A DNA stretch of 34,482 bases from an uncultured Azospirillum sp. (GCA_900542055.1 UQMA01000013.1:1-34482), one strand, 5' to 3'; positions 15,215 through 24,210 are shown, counted from the first letter of the stretch. The notes: generated by a model from the sequence alone, not told the origin. Numbers and translations: made by a program.

Positions 15215-16045
15215 ATGACTGATAATCGGTTGTTAATGAGTGGTAAAAAAGGCATTGTAATGGGCTTGGCCAATGACAAGTCAATTGCTTGGGGGATTGT
15301 TCAGGCATTAAATGCTCAAGGTGCCCGTTTGGCAATTTCGTATCAAAACGAAGTTTTGCAGAAAAGAGTTGAGCCTTTGGCCGCTCAATTGGACAACGAG
15401 CCTTTATTGATTAAATGCGATGTTTCCGATTCCGCAAGTGTTGAAGCTTGTTTTAAAGAACTCGGCGAAAAGTGGGGCAAAATTGATTTTGTTGTTCACG
15501 CAATTGCATTTTCTGACAAAAATGAATTAAAAGGCCGCACTATTGATACAACTTTGGCTAATTTTACAAACACAATGCACATTTCTTGCTATTCTTTCTT
15601 GGAAGCTTGCCGCTGTGCTGCTCCGATTATGAACGAAAACGGCTCTATTGTAACTCTTACTTATATGGGTTCTGAACGTGTTTTGCCAAACTACAATATT
15701 ATGGGTGTTGCCAAAGCAGCTTTGGAAGCTTCTGTTCGTGCAGCTGCTGTTGATATGGGAGTTCAAGGTGTTCGCGTTAATGCCATTTCTGCTGGTCCGA
15801 TTAAAACTTTGGCAGCTTCAGGCATCGGTGATTTCCGCAAAATCTTGCATTGGAATGAACTCAACTCTCCGCTGCGCCGCAATGTTACTCAAGATGAAGT
15901 CGGCAATATGGCATTAGCTTTGCTTTCAGATCTTGGCTCAGCAGTAACAGGCGAAGTTATTCATGTGGATGCCGGATATCATATTGTAGGTATGATTAAT
16001 CTCGATAATGCACAAGAATGTGGAAAAATGCTGGTTGAAGGCTAA
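15215..16045 (+). CDS. fabI: Enoyl-[acyl-carrier-protein] reductase FabI
   Basis: FabI reduces trans-2-enoyl-ACP with NADH in the last step of each fatty-acid elongation cycle. The 276-residue protein carries the FabI-specific cofactor loop GLANDKSIAWGI and CDVSD. The catalytic pair Tyr160 and Lys167 is spaced Tyr-six-Lys in YNIMGVAK, and Tyr150 lies in LTYMGSE. The substrate-loop region is AGPIKTLAASGIGDF. This is the triclosan-target class of enoyl reductase. AAAGGA precedes the ATG. The gene is monocistronic: a strong terminator separates it from gatC, and yihY is divergent upstream. Confidence 0.97.
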   Translation: MTDNRLLMSGKKGIVMGLANDKSIAWGIVQALNAQGARLAISYQNEVLQKRVEPLAAQLDNEPLLIKCDVSDSASVEACFKELGEKWGKIDFVVHAIAFSDKNELKGRTIDTTLANFTNTMHISCYSFLEACRCAAPIMNENGSIVTLTYMGSERVLPNYNIMGVAKAALEASVRAAAVDMGVQGVRVNAISAGPIKTLAASGIGDFRKILHWNELNSPLRRNVTQDEVGNMALALLSDLGSAVTGEVIHVDAGYHIVGMINLDNAQECGKMLVEG

Positions 16046-16081
16046 AACAATCTTGAGTTTTTGAGCTTAAGACCTTATTAT

Positions 16082-16116
16082 GAGCCATTGAAAGAAATTC
16101 AATGGCTCTGTTTTTT
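16082..16116 (+). terminator. Intrinsic terminator after fabI
   Basis: A perfect 11-base stem GAGCCATTGAA (16082-16092) with TTCAATGGCTC (16098-16108) and an AGAAA loop is followed by TG and six T. It lies 36 bases after the fabI stop and 22 bases before gatC. Confidence 0.9.
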
Positions 16117-16138
16117 GAAATTTAAAAAGGAAACAAAT

Positions 16139-16426
16139 ATGGCGATAGATACACAAACAGTCAGAAGAGTTGCCTTTTTGTCGCGTTTGAAAATAGAAGA
16201 TGACAAAATTGAGGCAACAGAACAGGAATTTAATAAAATAATTGATTGGGTTGAGCAATTAAATGAAGTTAATACAGATAATGTTGAACCGTTGATAGCT
16301 GTGAACGATACGCCATTGGTCTGCCGAGAAGATAAAGTTGTTGAAGGCAATCAGGCCGATAAAATTTTGAAAAACGCCCCGCAGGCAGAATATGACTATT
16401 TTGTTGTTCCTAAAGTTGTGGAGTAG
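16139..16426 (+). CDS. gatC: Aspartyl/glutamyl-tRNA amidotransferase subunit C
   Basis: GatC is the small subunit of the GatCAB complex, which converts Glu-tRNA(Gln) and/or Asp-tRNA(Asn) to the amidated forms. It holds the A and B subunits together. The 95-residue product has the typical VRRVAFLSRLKI N-terminus, the LNEVNTDNVEPL centre and the FVVPKVVE end. The ATG at 16139 is preceded at 8 bases by AAAAAGG (16124-16130); an open frame extending further upstream runs through the fabI terminator and is not used. gatA begins 5 bases downstream. Confidence 0.94.
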   Translation: MAIDTQTVRRVAFLSRLKIEDDKIEATEQEFNKIIDWVEQLNEVNTDNVEPLIAVNDTPLVCREDKVVEGNQADKILKNAPQAEYDYFVVPKVVE

Positions 16427-16431
16427 ATAAA

Positions 16432-17889
16432 ATGACAGATATTACAAAACTTACAATTTCACAAACACTTTTGGGATTGCGGGATAAAAAATTTTCCGCT
16501 TCGGAACTGACCAAATCTTATATTGCGGCAATGGAACAAAACCGTGATTTGAACGCTTATGTTTTGGAAACGCCCGAAACGGCTTTAGAGCAAGCAAAAG
16601 TTTCCGATGCTAATTATATTGCCGGTACTAACCGCGCACTTGAAGGAATTCCTTTGGGAATCAAAGATTTATTTTGTACAAAAGATATACGCACAACGGC
16701 TTGTTCTCATATATTGGACGGCTTTGTTCCTCAGTATGAGTCCACAGTTACTTCAAAATTATTTAATGACGGTGCTGTTTGTTTGGGAAAGCTCAATATG
16801 GATGAGTTTGCTATGGGCGGCAGCAATGAAACCAGCTATTACGGTCCCGTTGTCAATCCGTGGCATAGAGAACGTAAATTGGTTGCCGGCGGTTCATCAG
16901 GCGGTTCGGCTGCTGCGGTTGCCGCCGGAATTTGCGCTGCGGCAACAGGAACGGATACCGGCGGTTCGATTCGTCAACCATCTGCTTTTTGCGGAGTTAC
17001 CGGTATAAAACCAACTTATGGTCGTTGTTCGCGCTATGGTATTATGGCTTTTGCGTCTTCGCTTGACCAAGCCGGACCAATTGCCAAAGATGTAAGAGAT
17101 TGCGCCGTTTTGTTAAAGTCAATGGCTGGTTATGATGATAAAGATTCTACTTCCGTTAATAAAGAAGTTCCGGATTTTGAATCGTTTTTAGGGAAAAGTA
17201 TTAAAGGATTAAAAATCGGTATTCCCGCTGAATATCGTCCTGCCGGCTTGAATGATGAAATAGCCGCTTATTGGGATAGAGGCATTGAAATATTAAAACA
17301 GGCCGGCGCTGAAATAGTTAATATTTCTTTGCCGCATACCAAATATGCCTTAGCCGCTTATTACATTATTGCTCCGGCTGAAGCTTCGTCAAATCTTGCC
17401 AGATATGACGGTTTGCGTTATGGTCTGCGTGTTGAAGGAAAACACCTTGATGATATGTACATCAATAGTCGTACGGCGGGTTTTGGCAAAGAAGTTAAAC
17501 GCCGTATTATGATAGGCACTTATGTGCTGTCAGCCGGTTATTATGACGCATATTATCTGAAAGCGCAAAAAATTCGCCGTTTGATACGTAATGATTTTAA
17601 TAATGCTTTCCAGAAATGCGATATTATTTTAACCCCGACGGCTCCGACGACTGCTTTTCCGATTGGTGACAAATCAATGCAGGAAAATCCGATTAACATG
17701 TGGCTGAATGATGTCTTTACCGTATCGGTCAATTTGGCAGGACTTCCGGGGATGAGTTTGCCTATCGGTTTGTCAAAAGACGGTTTGCCGATGGGGTTGC
17801 AGCTTATCGGACGCGCATTTGATGAAGAAACAATTTTCAAAACCGCCGCGGTTTTGGAACAAGAAGCAAAATTTGAGGGGTTGAAGTGA
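16432..17889 (+). CDS. gatA: Aspartyl/glutamyl-tRNA amidotransferase subunit A
   Basis: GatA is the amidase subunit that releases ammonia from glutamine for transfer to the mischarged tRNA. The 485-residue protein shows the amidase-signature Ser-cisSer-Lys triad: Lys near residue 78 in GIKDLF, the glycine/serine loop AGGSSGGSAAAVAAG near residues 150-160, and the nucleophilic Ser near residue 180 in TDTGGSIRQP. The C-terminal part has VNLAGLPGMSLPIG and LPMGLQLIG. The gene is in a tight gatC-gatA-gatB operon, its stop overlapping the gatB start by one base. The presence of GatCAB implies that glutaminyl- and/or asparaginyl-tRNA is made indirectly. Confidence 0.97.
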   Translation: MTDITKLTISQTLLGLRDKKFSASELTKSYIAAMEQNRDLNAYVLETPETALEQAKVSDANYIAGTNRALEGIPLGIKDLFCTKDIRTTACSHILDGFVPQYESTVTSKLFNDGAVCLGKLNMDEFAMGGSNETSYYGPVVNPWHRERKLVAGGSSGGSAAAVAAGICAAATGTDTGGSIRQPSAFCGVTGIKPTYGRCSRYGIMAFASSLDQAGPIAKDVRDCAVLLKSMAGYDDKDSTSVNKEVPDFESFLGKSIKGLKIGIPAEYRPAGLNDEIAAYWDRGIEILKQAGAEIVNISLPHTKYALAAYYIIAPAEASSNLARYDGLRYGLRVEGKHLDDMYINSRTAGFGKEVKRRIMIGTYVLSAGYYDAYYLKAQKIRRLIRNDFNNAFQKCDIILTPTAPTTAFPIGDKSMQENPINMWLNDVFTVSVNLAGLPGMSLPIGLSKDGLPMGLQLIGRAFDEETIFKTAAVLEQEAKFEGLK

Positions 17890-19334
17890 TGATATTAGAA
17901 GGAAAAACCTGTAATTGGGAAATTGTTTGCGGTTTGGAAATTCATTGCCAAATTATATCAAAATCAAAAATATTCAGCTCGGCTTCAACTCATTTCGGTT
18001 CAGACGTTAATCAAAATGTTTCTTTTGTCGATGCCGGAATGCCGGGGATGCTGCCGACATTGAATGCAGAATGTGTTCATCAAGCGGTTAAAACAGGTTT
18101 GGGATTGCGAGCGGTTATTAATAAATATTCCGAATTTTCGCGCAAAAACTATTTTTATGCCGATTTGCCTCAAGGCTATCAGATTACGCAGTTTCGCTAT
18201 CCGATAGTCGGTGAGGGCGTGGTAACCATTGATTTGGACGACGGCAGCACAAAAGACATACGTATTGAGCGTATGCATATTGAGCAAGATGCCGGAAAAT
18301 CTTTGCATGATATGTCGCCTACCAAAAGTTTTATTGATTTGAATCGTGCCGGTGTTGGATTAATGGAAATTGTTACCAAACCGGATTTCAGCGCACCGGA
18401 AGAAGCAGGGGCTTTTCTTAAAAAACTGCGTTCGATTTTGCGTTATCTCGGAACTTGCGATGGTAATATGAACGAAGGTTCTATGCGTTGCGATGTTAAT
18501 GTTTCCGTTCGTCCTGCGGGCAGTGGCGAACTTCGCACCCGCTGCGAAATGAAAAACGTCAATTCTGTAAAATTTGTCATGCAGGCTATTGAAAATGAAG
18601 CCCGCCGCCATATCGAAGTTTATGAAAACGGCGGAACAATTGAACAAGAAACACGTCAGTTTGATCCGGTAACCGGACAGACAAAAGTTATGCGCAAAAA
18701 AGAATTTGCTCATGATTACCGCTATTTCCCTGAACCGGATTTGCCTCCGTTGATGCTGAGTGATGATTATATTAATGAAATCAAACAAAATCTCCCCGAA
18801 TTGCCGGATGCCAAAAAAACGCGTTTTGTTGAAACAATGGGGCTGACCAAATATGACGCGATGGTTATTTGTGAAAATAAAGAGGTGGCTGAATTTTTTG
18901 AAAAGGCAGCGGCCGGACATGACGGCAAAAAAGTGGCAAACTGGTTGATGGGTGATTTTTTTGCTATGCTTAACCGCAAAAACGCTACAATTGAAAACTC
19001 TCCGGTTTCAGCTGAAAATTTGGGCAAGCTTGTCGGTTTGATTGAACAAAACATTATTTCGGGCAAAGCCGCTAAAGATGTTTTTGAAATTATGTCCGAT
19101 ACTGGCGATGATCCTGAAAAAATAGTGGAAGAAAAAGGTTTGAAACAAGTTACGGATACATCGGCAATTGAAGCTATTGTCGATGCTGTGATTGCAAACA
19201 ATCCTGATAATCTTGCTGCTTATCGCAACGGAAAAGTAAATTTGCGCGGCTGGTTTGTTGGACAAGTTATTAAAGAGTCTAAAGGCAAAGCCAATCCTCA
19301 GATTGTGAACGAACTGTTGAGCAAAAAACTTTAG
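17889..19334 (+). CDS. gatB: Aspartyl/glutamyl-tRNA amidotransferase subunit B
   Basis: GatB is the kinase/tRNA-binding subunit that activates the mischarged amino acid with ATP and receives ammonia from GatA through a channel. The 481-residue protein has WEIVCGLEIHCQI at the N-terminus, FSRKNYFYADLPQGYQITQ, RIERMHIEQDAGKSLHD, and GLMEIVTKPD, all strong family motifs. The C-terminal third is the helical YqeY-like tRNA-binding tail. The ATG at 17889 overlaps the gatA stop as TGATG, and GAGGGG lies 8 bases upstream; a GTG one codon earlier is possible. A terminator follows. Confidence 0.97.
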   Translation: MILEGKTCNWEIVCGLEIHCQIISKSKIFSSASTHFGSDVNQNVSFVDAGMPGMLPTLNAECVHQAVKTGLGLRAVINKYSEFSRKNYFYADLPQGYQITQFRYPIVGEGVVTIDLDDGSTKDIRIERMHIEQDAGKSLHDMSPTKSFIDLNRAGVGLMEIVTKPDFSAPEEAGAFLKKLRSILRYLGTCDGNMNEGSMRCDVNVSVRPAGSGELRTRCEMKNVNSVKFVMQAIENEARRHIEVYENGGTIEQETRQFDPVTGQTKVMRKKEFAHDYRYFPEPDLPPLMLSDDYINEIKQNLPELPDAKKTRFVETMGLTKYDAMVICENKEVAEFFEKAAAGHDGKKVANWLMGDFFAMLNRKNATIENSPVSAENLGKLVGLIEQNIISGKAAKDVFEIMSDTGDDPEKIVEEKGLKQVTDTSAIEAIVDAVIANNPDNLAAYRNGKVNLRGWFVGQVIKESKGKANPQIVNELLSKKL

Positions 19335-19342
19335 GAAAAGAT

Positions 19343-19368
19343 AAAAAGCGGCGTTTAAGCCGCTTTTT
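19343..19368 (+). terminator. Intrinsic terminator of gatCAB
   Basis: AAAAAGCGGC (19343-19352) pairs exactly with GCCGCTTTTT (19359-19368) around a six-base loop. It lies 8 bases after the gatB stop. Confidence 0.9.
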
Positions 19369-19542
19369 ATAGTTTTTGTATAAATGTCTTTATGCTTTTT
19401 TAATATGTTGCAGACAATATAAATATACTTGAATTTATGTATAATAGACAGAAAAAGTATAATAAATTTGACAAAATGCTTTTATTTTGAAAAAAAGTGT
19501 GTTAATGTAAAGAAAATGGATTAATTATTTAGGAGCAAAACC

Positions 19543-21942
19543 ATGGCTAAAACGTATTCATTAAACGATATGGGGGTTACGGCAGACGACTTGATAATGT
19601 TGGATGCTGCAGGTATCAGTTTTGATGAAACTGACAATATTTCTGAAGAAAAACGAGATGAAATTTTAAGTGAACTTTATAAACTGAAACAAAAAGCCAA
19701 GGAAGATACAAAAGCTCCTGAAGATAAAAATAAGGAAATTGAACCTGCCACAGCTGAACAAATCAGAGATATGAACCGCAGACTTAAAAACGGTGAACAT
19801 TTGAGCGCTAATGAAGTTGCTTCAGCTGTCGCTGCCGGCGGTATTGTATCAAAAGATATGCGCGCTGAAATCAAAAACACTGTGGTTAATTTTGCAAATT
19901 CTGAAAATGCCGGTCAAGAAGATGCGAGAGCGGTTGCTTATTTGCTGGATGAACTTGACGGTAAACATGTCGATGACCAGAAAAACAGACATTCTGTTGA
20001 AGAATATAAAAAACAGTTTAATGATAATCCGGAAATTTTGGAAGCTGCAAGCAAAAAACTTGAAGCTGTAAACAATGCTCCGACCACAGCCGCAAAAACA
20101 TACAGCAAAGAAGACATTGACGGTATGATGAAAGCTGCCGATGTTTATTTGAAAGCTCCTGATGAAGTTGATAATCATGAAATTTTGGAAAAAGCAAATC
20201 CAAAATATAAAGAAACACATGCTCAGTTGTTTGAAGATCAATTGAAAGAAATACAAGACGTTATTAGAGATTATGGAGAAGGTAAAGCCGATATTTCTCC
20301 AGAAGCTGCCGAGTCTATGCAAAAACTTATCGAAACCTACGGTAAAGAATATTCAAAAGGCAAACTTGTACCAAATATGTCTTATGATGTTACTCCCGAA
20401 GCGGCTTTGGCAAACCAGCGCTTGGCTTTCGAAAAGCCTTCATTGGCAAAGGCTTTGGAAGAAAAAAATGCTGAAAAGGCTGAAACCAAAGAAGAAGTTG
20501 TTGTAGAGCAAACTGAGGAAGAAAAAGATGCACCAAAATACAGCCGTGATGATATCCGCGGTGCACACAAAACAGCAGGTAAGGATCGTACGGTTGAACA
20601 GTGGAAAATGCTTTATGAGCAGATTGATCATAATCCTGAATTGAAAACGGATAAAGATCGTGAAAAAGCCAAGAAAAAATTGGATGAAGACTTTAATCGC
20701 ACAGCCAACAAAGGTGTAAAGAAAGCTTTTGAAGAAGAAAAAGCTTTTAATCAACAAGCTATTAAAAAAATTAAGTATAATTTAGAAGCCGCTCCGTTAG
20801 CCGATGAGTTGATTGAAAAAATTGCAAATGCTAAAAATGATGCCGATAGACAAGACGCAATTAATGTTTTCAAACTTGAAACAGCCAGACAATATGTCGC
20901 TAATCAACGTGATGAAGGGTTGCTGGATTTTGTTCGTAAAGATTTAGAAGAAAAACTGAATAATAACGGAGGCGATAAAAATCGAAAAATTGCCGCCGGA
21001 TATCTTTTGGATGAAAATGGCAAACTAAAAGATAATATTCTTTATAAAGATCAAAGCAAAGAACAAGAGCAAAGCAATGTGGCTCCGACTTTTGTTGCTA
21101 ATCTTCAAAACGAAACTCAAAACGGCAAAAATAGTAAGTCTGCTTACGCTGATGGAGTAAAGGAAAGCAAGGATGTCAACGGACCTCTGAAAACAGCTGA
21201 AGCTCAAGCAGAAACAAAGGCTGCCGAAAAACCTGCTGATGAGAAAAAAAGAAAGAAAGGTTTGTTTGGACGTATAGGAGATTGGGCTAAACGCAACTGG
21301 AAAAAAGTAGCTGTCGGTGCGGCTTTGGTGGCAGCCACCTTTTTTGGAGCTAAAAGCTGCAGCAATACTCAAACTCAGGGGAATAATGAAGACAAAGCCA
21401 AAACAGAAATTAAAACACAGCCTAAGCAACAGCAAGATGGACGGGTTGCTCTTCCTGAAGTAGAGGTTAAAGGAAAACAAACTTTTGATTTGAATATGGC
21501 TCATCAATATTGCAAACGTATGGGCTATCAGGATAATAAGAGCGAAGATGATGCAATTGCTAAATACTTGCTTGACCGCGGAACCTATGAAAGGGTAAGT
21601 TCAAAAGTAGCCAGCCACTTGGGAATTGATAAACTTTCTACCGATGAACAGATGGCAATTTTGGCAACTGTTCGTGGAAATACTCCTGATAAGGCTCCGA
21701 TGATTGATGCTATTATAAAAGGAACTGAAACTAATGTTGCTAAAATAGCTAAGTCTGGAATCAGTAAAGAAACCGAAAAGTTTTTGGTTAAGAGAGAAAA
21801 CGGCACTATTCAATATAAAGATCCGGAGCAGTTTACTAAACAAACTGGAACTCAAAGTATTGAAGTAAGCAAGGATAAAATTGCCGAAAAAGGAAAAACA
21901 TTAGGTTATCATGCTGTTCAAAGAAGTAATAGTGGTAGATAA
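19543..21942 (+). CDS. Unrecognised large bitopic membrane protein with repeated modules
   Basis: I do not recognise this 799-residue protein. Residues 1 to about 565 are highly charged, helical and lack cysteines or a signal peptide. They contain repeated motifs, KTYSLNDMG (Tyr5), KTYSKEDIDG (Tyr187) and PKYSRDDIRG (Tyr333), and a second repeated element, VEEYKKQFNDNPEIL (about residue 153) and VEQWKMLYEQIDHNPEL (about residue 351). A Lys/Arg-rich patch then precedes a single membrane segment at about residues 589-606 (VAVGAALVAATFFGAKSC). A C-terminal domain of about 190 residues follows, probably periplasmic by the positive-inside rule. AGGAG (19531-19535) precedes the ATG. The gene stands alone between two terminators. 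Function is unknown. Confidence 0.85.
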   Translation: MAKTYSLNDMGVTADDLIMLDAAGISFDETDNISEEKRDEILSELYKLKQKAKEDTKAPEDKNKEIEPATAEQIRDMNRRLKNGEHLSANEVASAVAAGGIVSKDMRAEIKNTVVNFANSENAGQEDARAVAYLLDELDGKHVDDQKNRHSVEEYKKQFNDNPEILEAASKKLEAVNNAPTTAAKTYSKEDIDGMMKAADVYLKAPDEVDNHEILEKANPKYKETHAQLFEDQLKEIQDVIRDYGEGKADISPEAAESMQKLIETYGKEYSKGKLVPNMSYDVTPEAALANQRLAFEKPSLAKALEEKNAEKAETKEEVVVEQTEEEKDAPKYSRDDIRGAHKTAGKDRTVEQWKMLYEQIDHNPELKTDKDREKAKKKLDEDFNRTANKGVKKAFEEEKAFNQQAIKKIKYNLEAAPLADELIEKIANAKNDADRQDAINVFKLETARQYVANQRDEGLLDFVRKDLEEKLNNNGGDKNRKIAAGYLLDENGKLKDNILYKDQSKEQEQSNVAPTFVANLQNETQNGKNSKSAYADGVKESKDVNGPLKTAEAQAETKAAEKPADEKKRKKGLFGRIGDWAKRNWKKVAVGAALVAATFFGAKSCSNTQTQGNNEDKAKTEIKTQPKQQQDGRVALPEVEVKGKQTFDLNMAHQYCKRMGYQDNKSEDDAIAKYLLDRGTYERVSSKVASHLGIDKLSTDEQMAILATVRGNTPDKAPMIDAIIKGTETNVAKIAKSGISKETEKFLVKRENGTIQYKDPEQFTKQTGTQSIEVSKDKIAEKGKTLGYHAVQRSNSGR

Positions 21943-21961
21943 TGTGATTTTATAAAAACCC

Positions 21962-21992
21962 AAAAAAACTCCCGAATTTCGGGAGTTTTTTT
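21962..21992. terminator. Bidirectional intrinsic terminator
   Basis: ACTCCCGA (21968-21975) pairs with TCGGGAGT (21979-21986), flanked by seven A and six to seven T. It ends the gene at 19543-21942. Confidence 0.9.
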
Positions 21993-22021
21993 GTGCGTAA
22001 ACAATTGTGAAAACAATTTAT

Positions 22022-22046
22022 AAAAGCCGGATATTATCCGGCTTTT
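22022..22046 (-). terminator. Intrinsic terminator of proS
   Basis: AAAAGCCGGAT (22022-22032) pairs exactly with ATCCGGCTTTT (22036-22046) around a 3-base loop. On the minus strand it lies 18 bases after the proS stop and ends in a T-run. Confidence 0.82.
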
Positions 22047-22064
22047 ACTGATTTTTTTGACTGA

Positions 22065-23582
22065 TTAATAACTTCTGGCGTAGATGACGTCCATTGTCGC
22101 CGGTTTTCCGGTTAAAAGACATTCACCCTCAGTATTGCTCTGATCAAAAGGAATACAGCGGATAGTAATTTTCATGGCTTTCAAAATTTCTTCTGTTGCC
22201 GGATCAGCGCACCATTTACCGCGGATAAAAGCAACTTTGCCGTGTTTGCCGTCTTCAATCCATTCATTGCTGTTGGCAAAATATTCGGCAAATTGTTCTT
22301 TGCTGGTAATATCAGTGCGGATATTCTTTTCTAAACGTTTTTTTGCGTTGTTGTACATTTGTTTTTGAATGTTTTGCAAACGTTCTTCAATTGTGCTTAC
22401 AAAAACATCTTTAGCAATAATTTCTTTGCCTTCCTGTGTATTGACTTTCAGACGTTCGCGAACCATAAGATTGTTTCCGTCAATGTCGCGCAAACCGATT
22501 TCTATAATAATCGGCGCTCCTTTTTTAGTCCATTCCCAAAACTTGTCGGCAGGCTTTTTATCGCGGCTGTCGATTTTAATTCTGATTTTGTCGCCTAAAG
22601 GCATTTTGCCTTTGAGCTCAGCTTTTAGTTCATTGACATAAGCCATAATTTTTTCGGCATCAGCTTCATTTTTTATCAATGGCAGAATAATGATTTGATA
22701 AGGAGCAACGGCAGGAGGAACAACCATGCCTTCATCATCGGCGTGCGTCATAATCAAACCGCCGATAAGACGGGTAGAAACCCCCCAAGAAGTTGTGTAA
22801 GCATATTCTTGTTGATTGTTTTTGTTAACAAAGGAAATTCCTGCCGATTTGGCAAAGTTCTGTCCCAAAAAGTGTGAAGTTCCGGCTTGTAAAGCTTTTC
22901 CATCCTGCATCATGGCTTCAATGCAATAAGTATCGACAGCCCCCGGAAATTTTTCGTGTTCTGGTTTGCGTCCTACCAAAACCGGCATAGCTAAATAATC
23001 TTCAGCAACTTCGCGATAAACTTCAAGCATTTGTTTTGCACGTGCCTCAGCCTCTTCTTTAGTGGCGTGTGCCGTATGTCCTTCCTGCCACAAAAATTCG
23101 CGAGTGCGCAAAAACAGTCGAGGACGCATTTCCCAACGAACAACGTTTGCCCATTGGTTGACCAAAACCGGCAAATCGCGGTAAGATTTAATCCATTTTG
23201 AAAAACTGTCGGCAATAATGGTTTCGGATGTTGGGCGGACAATCAAAGGTTCATCCAAAGGCGATGCCGGAACCAATTTTCCATCTTTGCTTTCCAGTCT
23301 TGAATGAGTTACAACAGCCATTTCTTTGGCGAAACCTTCCACATGGTCGGCTTCTTTTTGGAAAAACGACAAAGGAATAAACATCGGAAAATAGCAATTT
23401 TCATGATTAGTTTCCTTAAATTTTTCGTCAAAAATATCACGGATACGCTCCCACATGCCGTATCCCCATGATTTGATAACCATACACCCCGGAGAAGCTG
23501 AGTTTTCGGCCATATCGGATTCAGATACAACGTTTTGATACCATTCGGGGTAGTTGTCTTTTCTTGTTCTTTTTAATGTCAT
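22065..23582 (-). CDS. proS: Prolyl-tRNA synthetase, archaeal/eukaryal type
   Basis: ProRS attaches proline to tRNA(Pro). The 505-residue length, the absence of an editing insertion, and the motifs IVRPTSETII, RWEMRPRLFLRTREFLWQEG and TTSWGVSTRLIGG identify the archaeal/eukaryal-type enzyme, and the protein ends in the tyrosine typical of that class (VIYARSY). Most Proteobacteria have the other, bacterial type. The C-terminal domain normally binds zinc through four cysteines. Here the expected pairs read KWCADPATEE and GECLLTGK, leaving one Cys in each, so the zinc site looks partly lost. AAGGA precedes the ATG. It probably reached this lineage by horizontal transfer (inference). Confidence 0.95.
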   Translation of the reverse strand: MTLKRTRKDNYPEWYQNVVSESDMAENSASPGCMVIKSWGYGMWERIRDIFDEKFKETNHENCYFPMFIPLSFFQKEADHVEGFAKEMAVVTHSRLESKDGKLVPASPLDEPLIVRPTSETIIADSFSKWIKSYRDLPVLVNQWANVVRWEMRPRLFLRTREFLWQEGHTAHATKEEAEARAKQMLEVYREVAEDYLAMPVLVGRKPEHEKFPGAVDTYCIEAMMQDGKALQAGTSHFLGQNFAKSAGISFVNKNNQQEYAYTTSWGVSTRLIGGLIMTHADDEGMVVPPAVAPYQIIILPLIKNEADAEKIMAYVNELKAELKGKMPLGDKIRIKIDSRDKKPADKFWEWTKKGAPIIIEIGLRDIDGNNLMVRERLKVNTQEGKEIIAKDVFVSTIEERLQNIQKQMYNNAKKRLEKNIRTDITSKEQFAEYFANSNEWIEDGKHGKVAFIRGKWCADPATEEILKAMKITIRCIPFDQSNTEGECLLTGKPATMDVIYARSY

Positions 23583-23610
23583 AGTTTATTCCTTTTTTCA
23601 TAACGTAACG

Positions 23611-23645
23611 AAAAGTCCGCAATCCCAATATTGCAGACTGCGGAC
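23611..23645 (-). terminator. Possible weak terminator or leader hairpin before proS
   Basis: On the minus strand GTCCGCA (complement of 23639-23645) pairs with TGCGGAC (complement of 23615-23621) and is followed by TTTT. The 17-base loop can form a competing small stem (GCAAT/ATTGC). It lies between the small exported-protein gene and proS and could end the former or attenuate the latter. Confidence 0.45.
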
Positions 23646-23676
23646 CTAAATTAGCATTACGGCAAAAAGATGTCTA

Positions 23677-24033
23677 CTACAAAATATCGTCGATTTCCTT
23701 AAATATTTTGCGTATTTTTTTGTTTTCTTTCTTGTCAGCGCTGGTCGAAAACATATTTTTGCGTGCCTGCTGATTGTTCATAATTTGAGTATTAGCGGCT
23801 TGCGCTTGTGATAAAGCCAGTTCTTTATTGCTTTGCGCCTGAGCTTTTAAGAGTGTTTTTTGCTCGTCGGATAAAGTTGAATTGTCAATTTTTGCGATAG
23901 CTTCGTTATAATCTTCTTGTATTTCAGCCGTTTCTTTTTCAATCCAACTTTTTTTAATGTGTTCTTTGGCGTTGGCTTCAGCGTTTGCAAACAAAAAGGC
24001 AATAGCTGCAAGCAAGTATACGATATTTTTCAT
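23677..24033 (-). CDS. Small exported helical protein
   Basis: The 118-residue product begins with a clear signal peptide, MKNIVYLLAAIAFLFANAEANA, with a likely cleavage after an Ala-x-Ala site. The mature part is a charged, alanine- and glutamine-rich helix (EIQEDYNEAIAKIDNSTLSD, LLKAQAQSNKELALSQAQAA), ending in a basic segment. I do not recognise a family; it resembles other small periplasmic helical proteins. The ATG at 24033 is preceded by GAGGTG and gives the clean signal peptide. An upstream in-frame ATG at 24069 would prepend 12 charged residues and is less likely. It lies 94 bases upstream of proS on the same strand. Confidence 0.75.
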   Translation of the reverse strand: MKNIVYLLAAIAFLFANAEANAKEHIKKSWIEKETAEIQEDYNEAIAKIDNSTLSDEQKTLLKAQAQSNKELALSQAQAANTQIMNNQQARKNMFSTSADKKENKKIRKIFKEIDDIL

Positions 24034-24122
24034 TTTGCACCTCAAAATTGTTAACTTATACGATTTCAAATATATATATGGTATATGAAAAAATCAAGCT
24101 GTTTTGCCTTTAAAAAAAGCTC

Positions 24123-24151
24123 TTGCTAAATTTTAAAAAAGGGAATAGGAT
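24123..24151 (+). promoter_or_regulatory. Candidate cspA promoter
   Basis: TTGCTA (24123-24128) and TAGGAT (24146-24151) are separated by 17 bases. The transcript would begin around 24158, giving an untranslated leader of about 50 bases, short compared with classical cold-inducible cspA leaders. Tentative. Confidence 0.4.
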
Positions 24152-24210
24152 TTTTTTATTCGCAGCAAAGCGGATGTAGTATTAACCTGTTTGTGAAAAG
24201 GATTAAGATT

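Noticed and set aside
16061..16138. N-terminal extension of gatC
   Set aside because: The extension would run through the fabI terminator and lacks a ribosome site; the ATG at 16139 with AAAAAGG gives the family N-terminus.
18360..18920. A 186-codon minus-strand frame inside gatB
   Set aside because: It is fully antisense to strongly conserved GatB coding sequence, with a Phe- and Ile-rich translation resembling no protein.
19408..19473. Promoter-like TATAAT (19440 and 19458) and TTGACA (19468) before the 799-residue protein gene
   Set aside because: None forms a -35/-10 pair at 15-19 bases. A promoter must exist here, but I cannot choose one.
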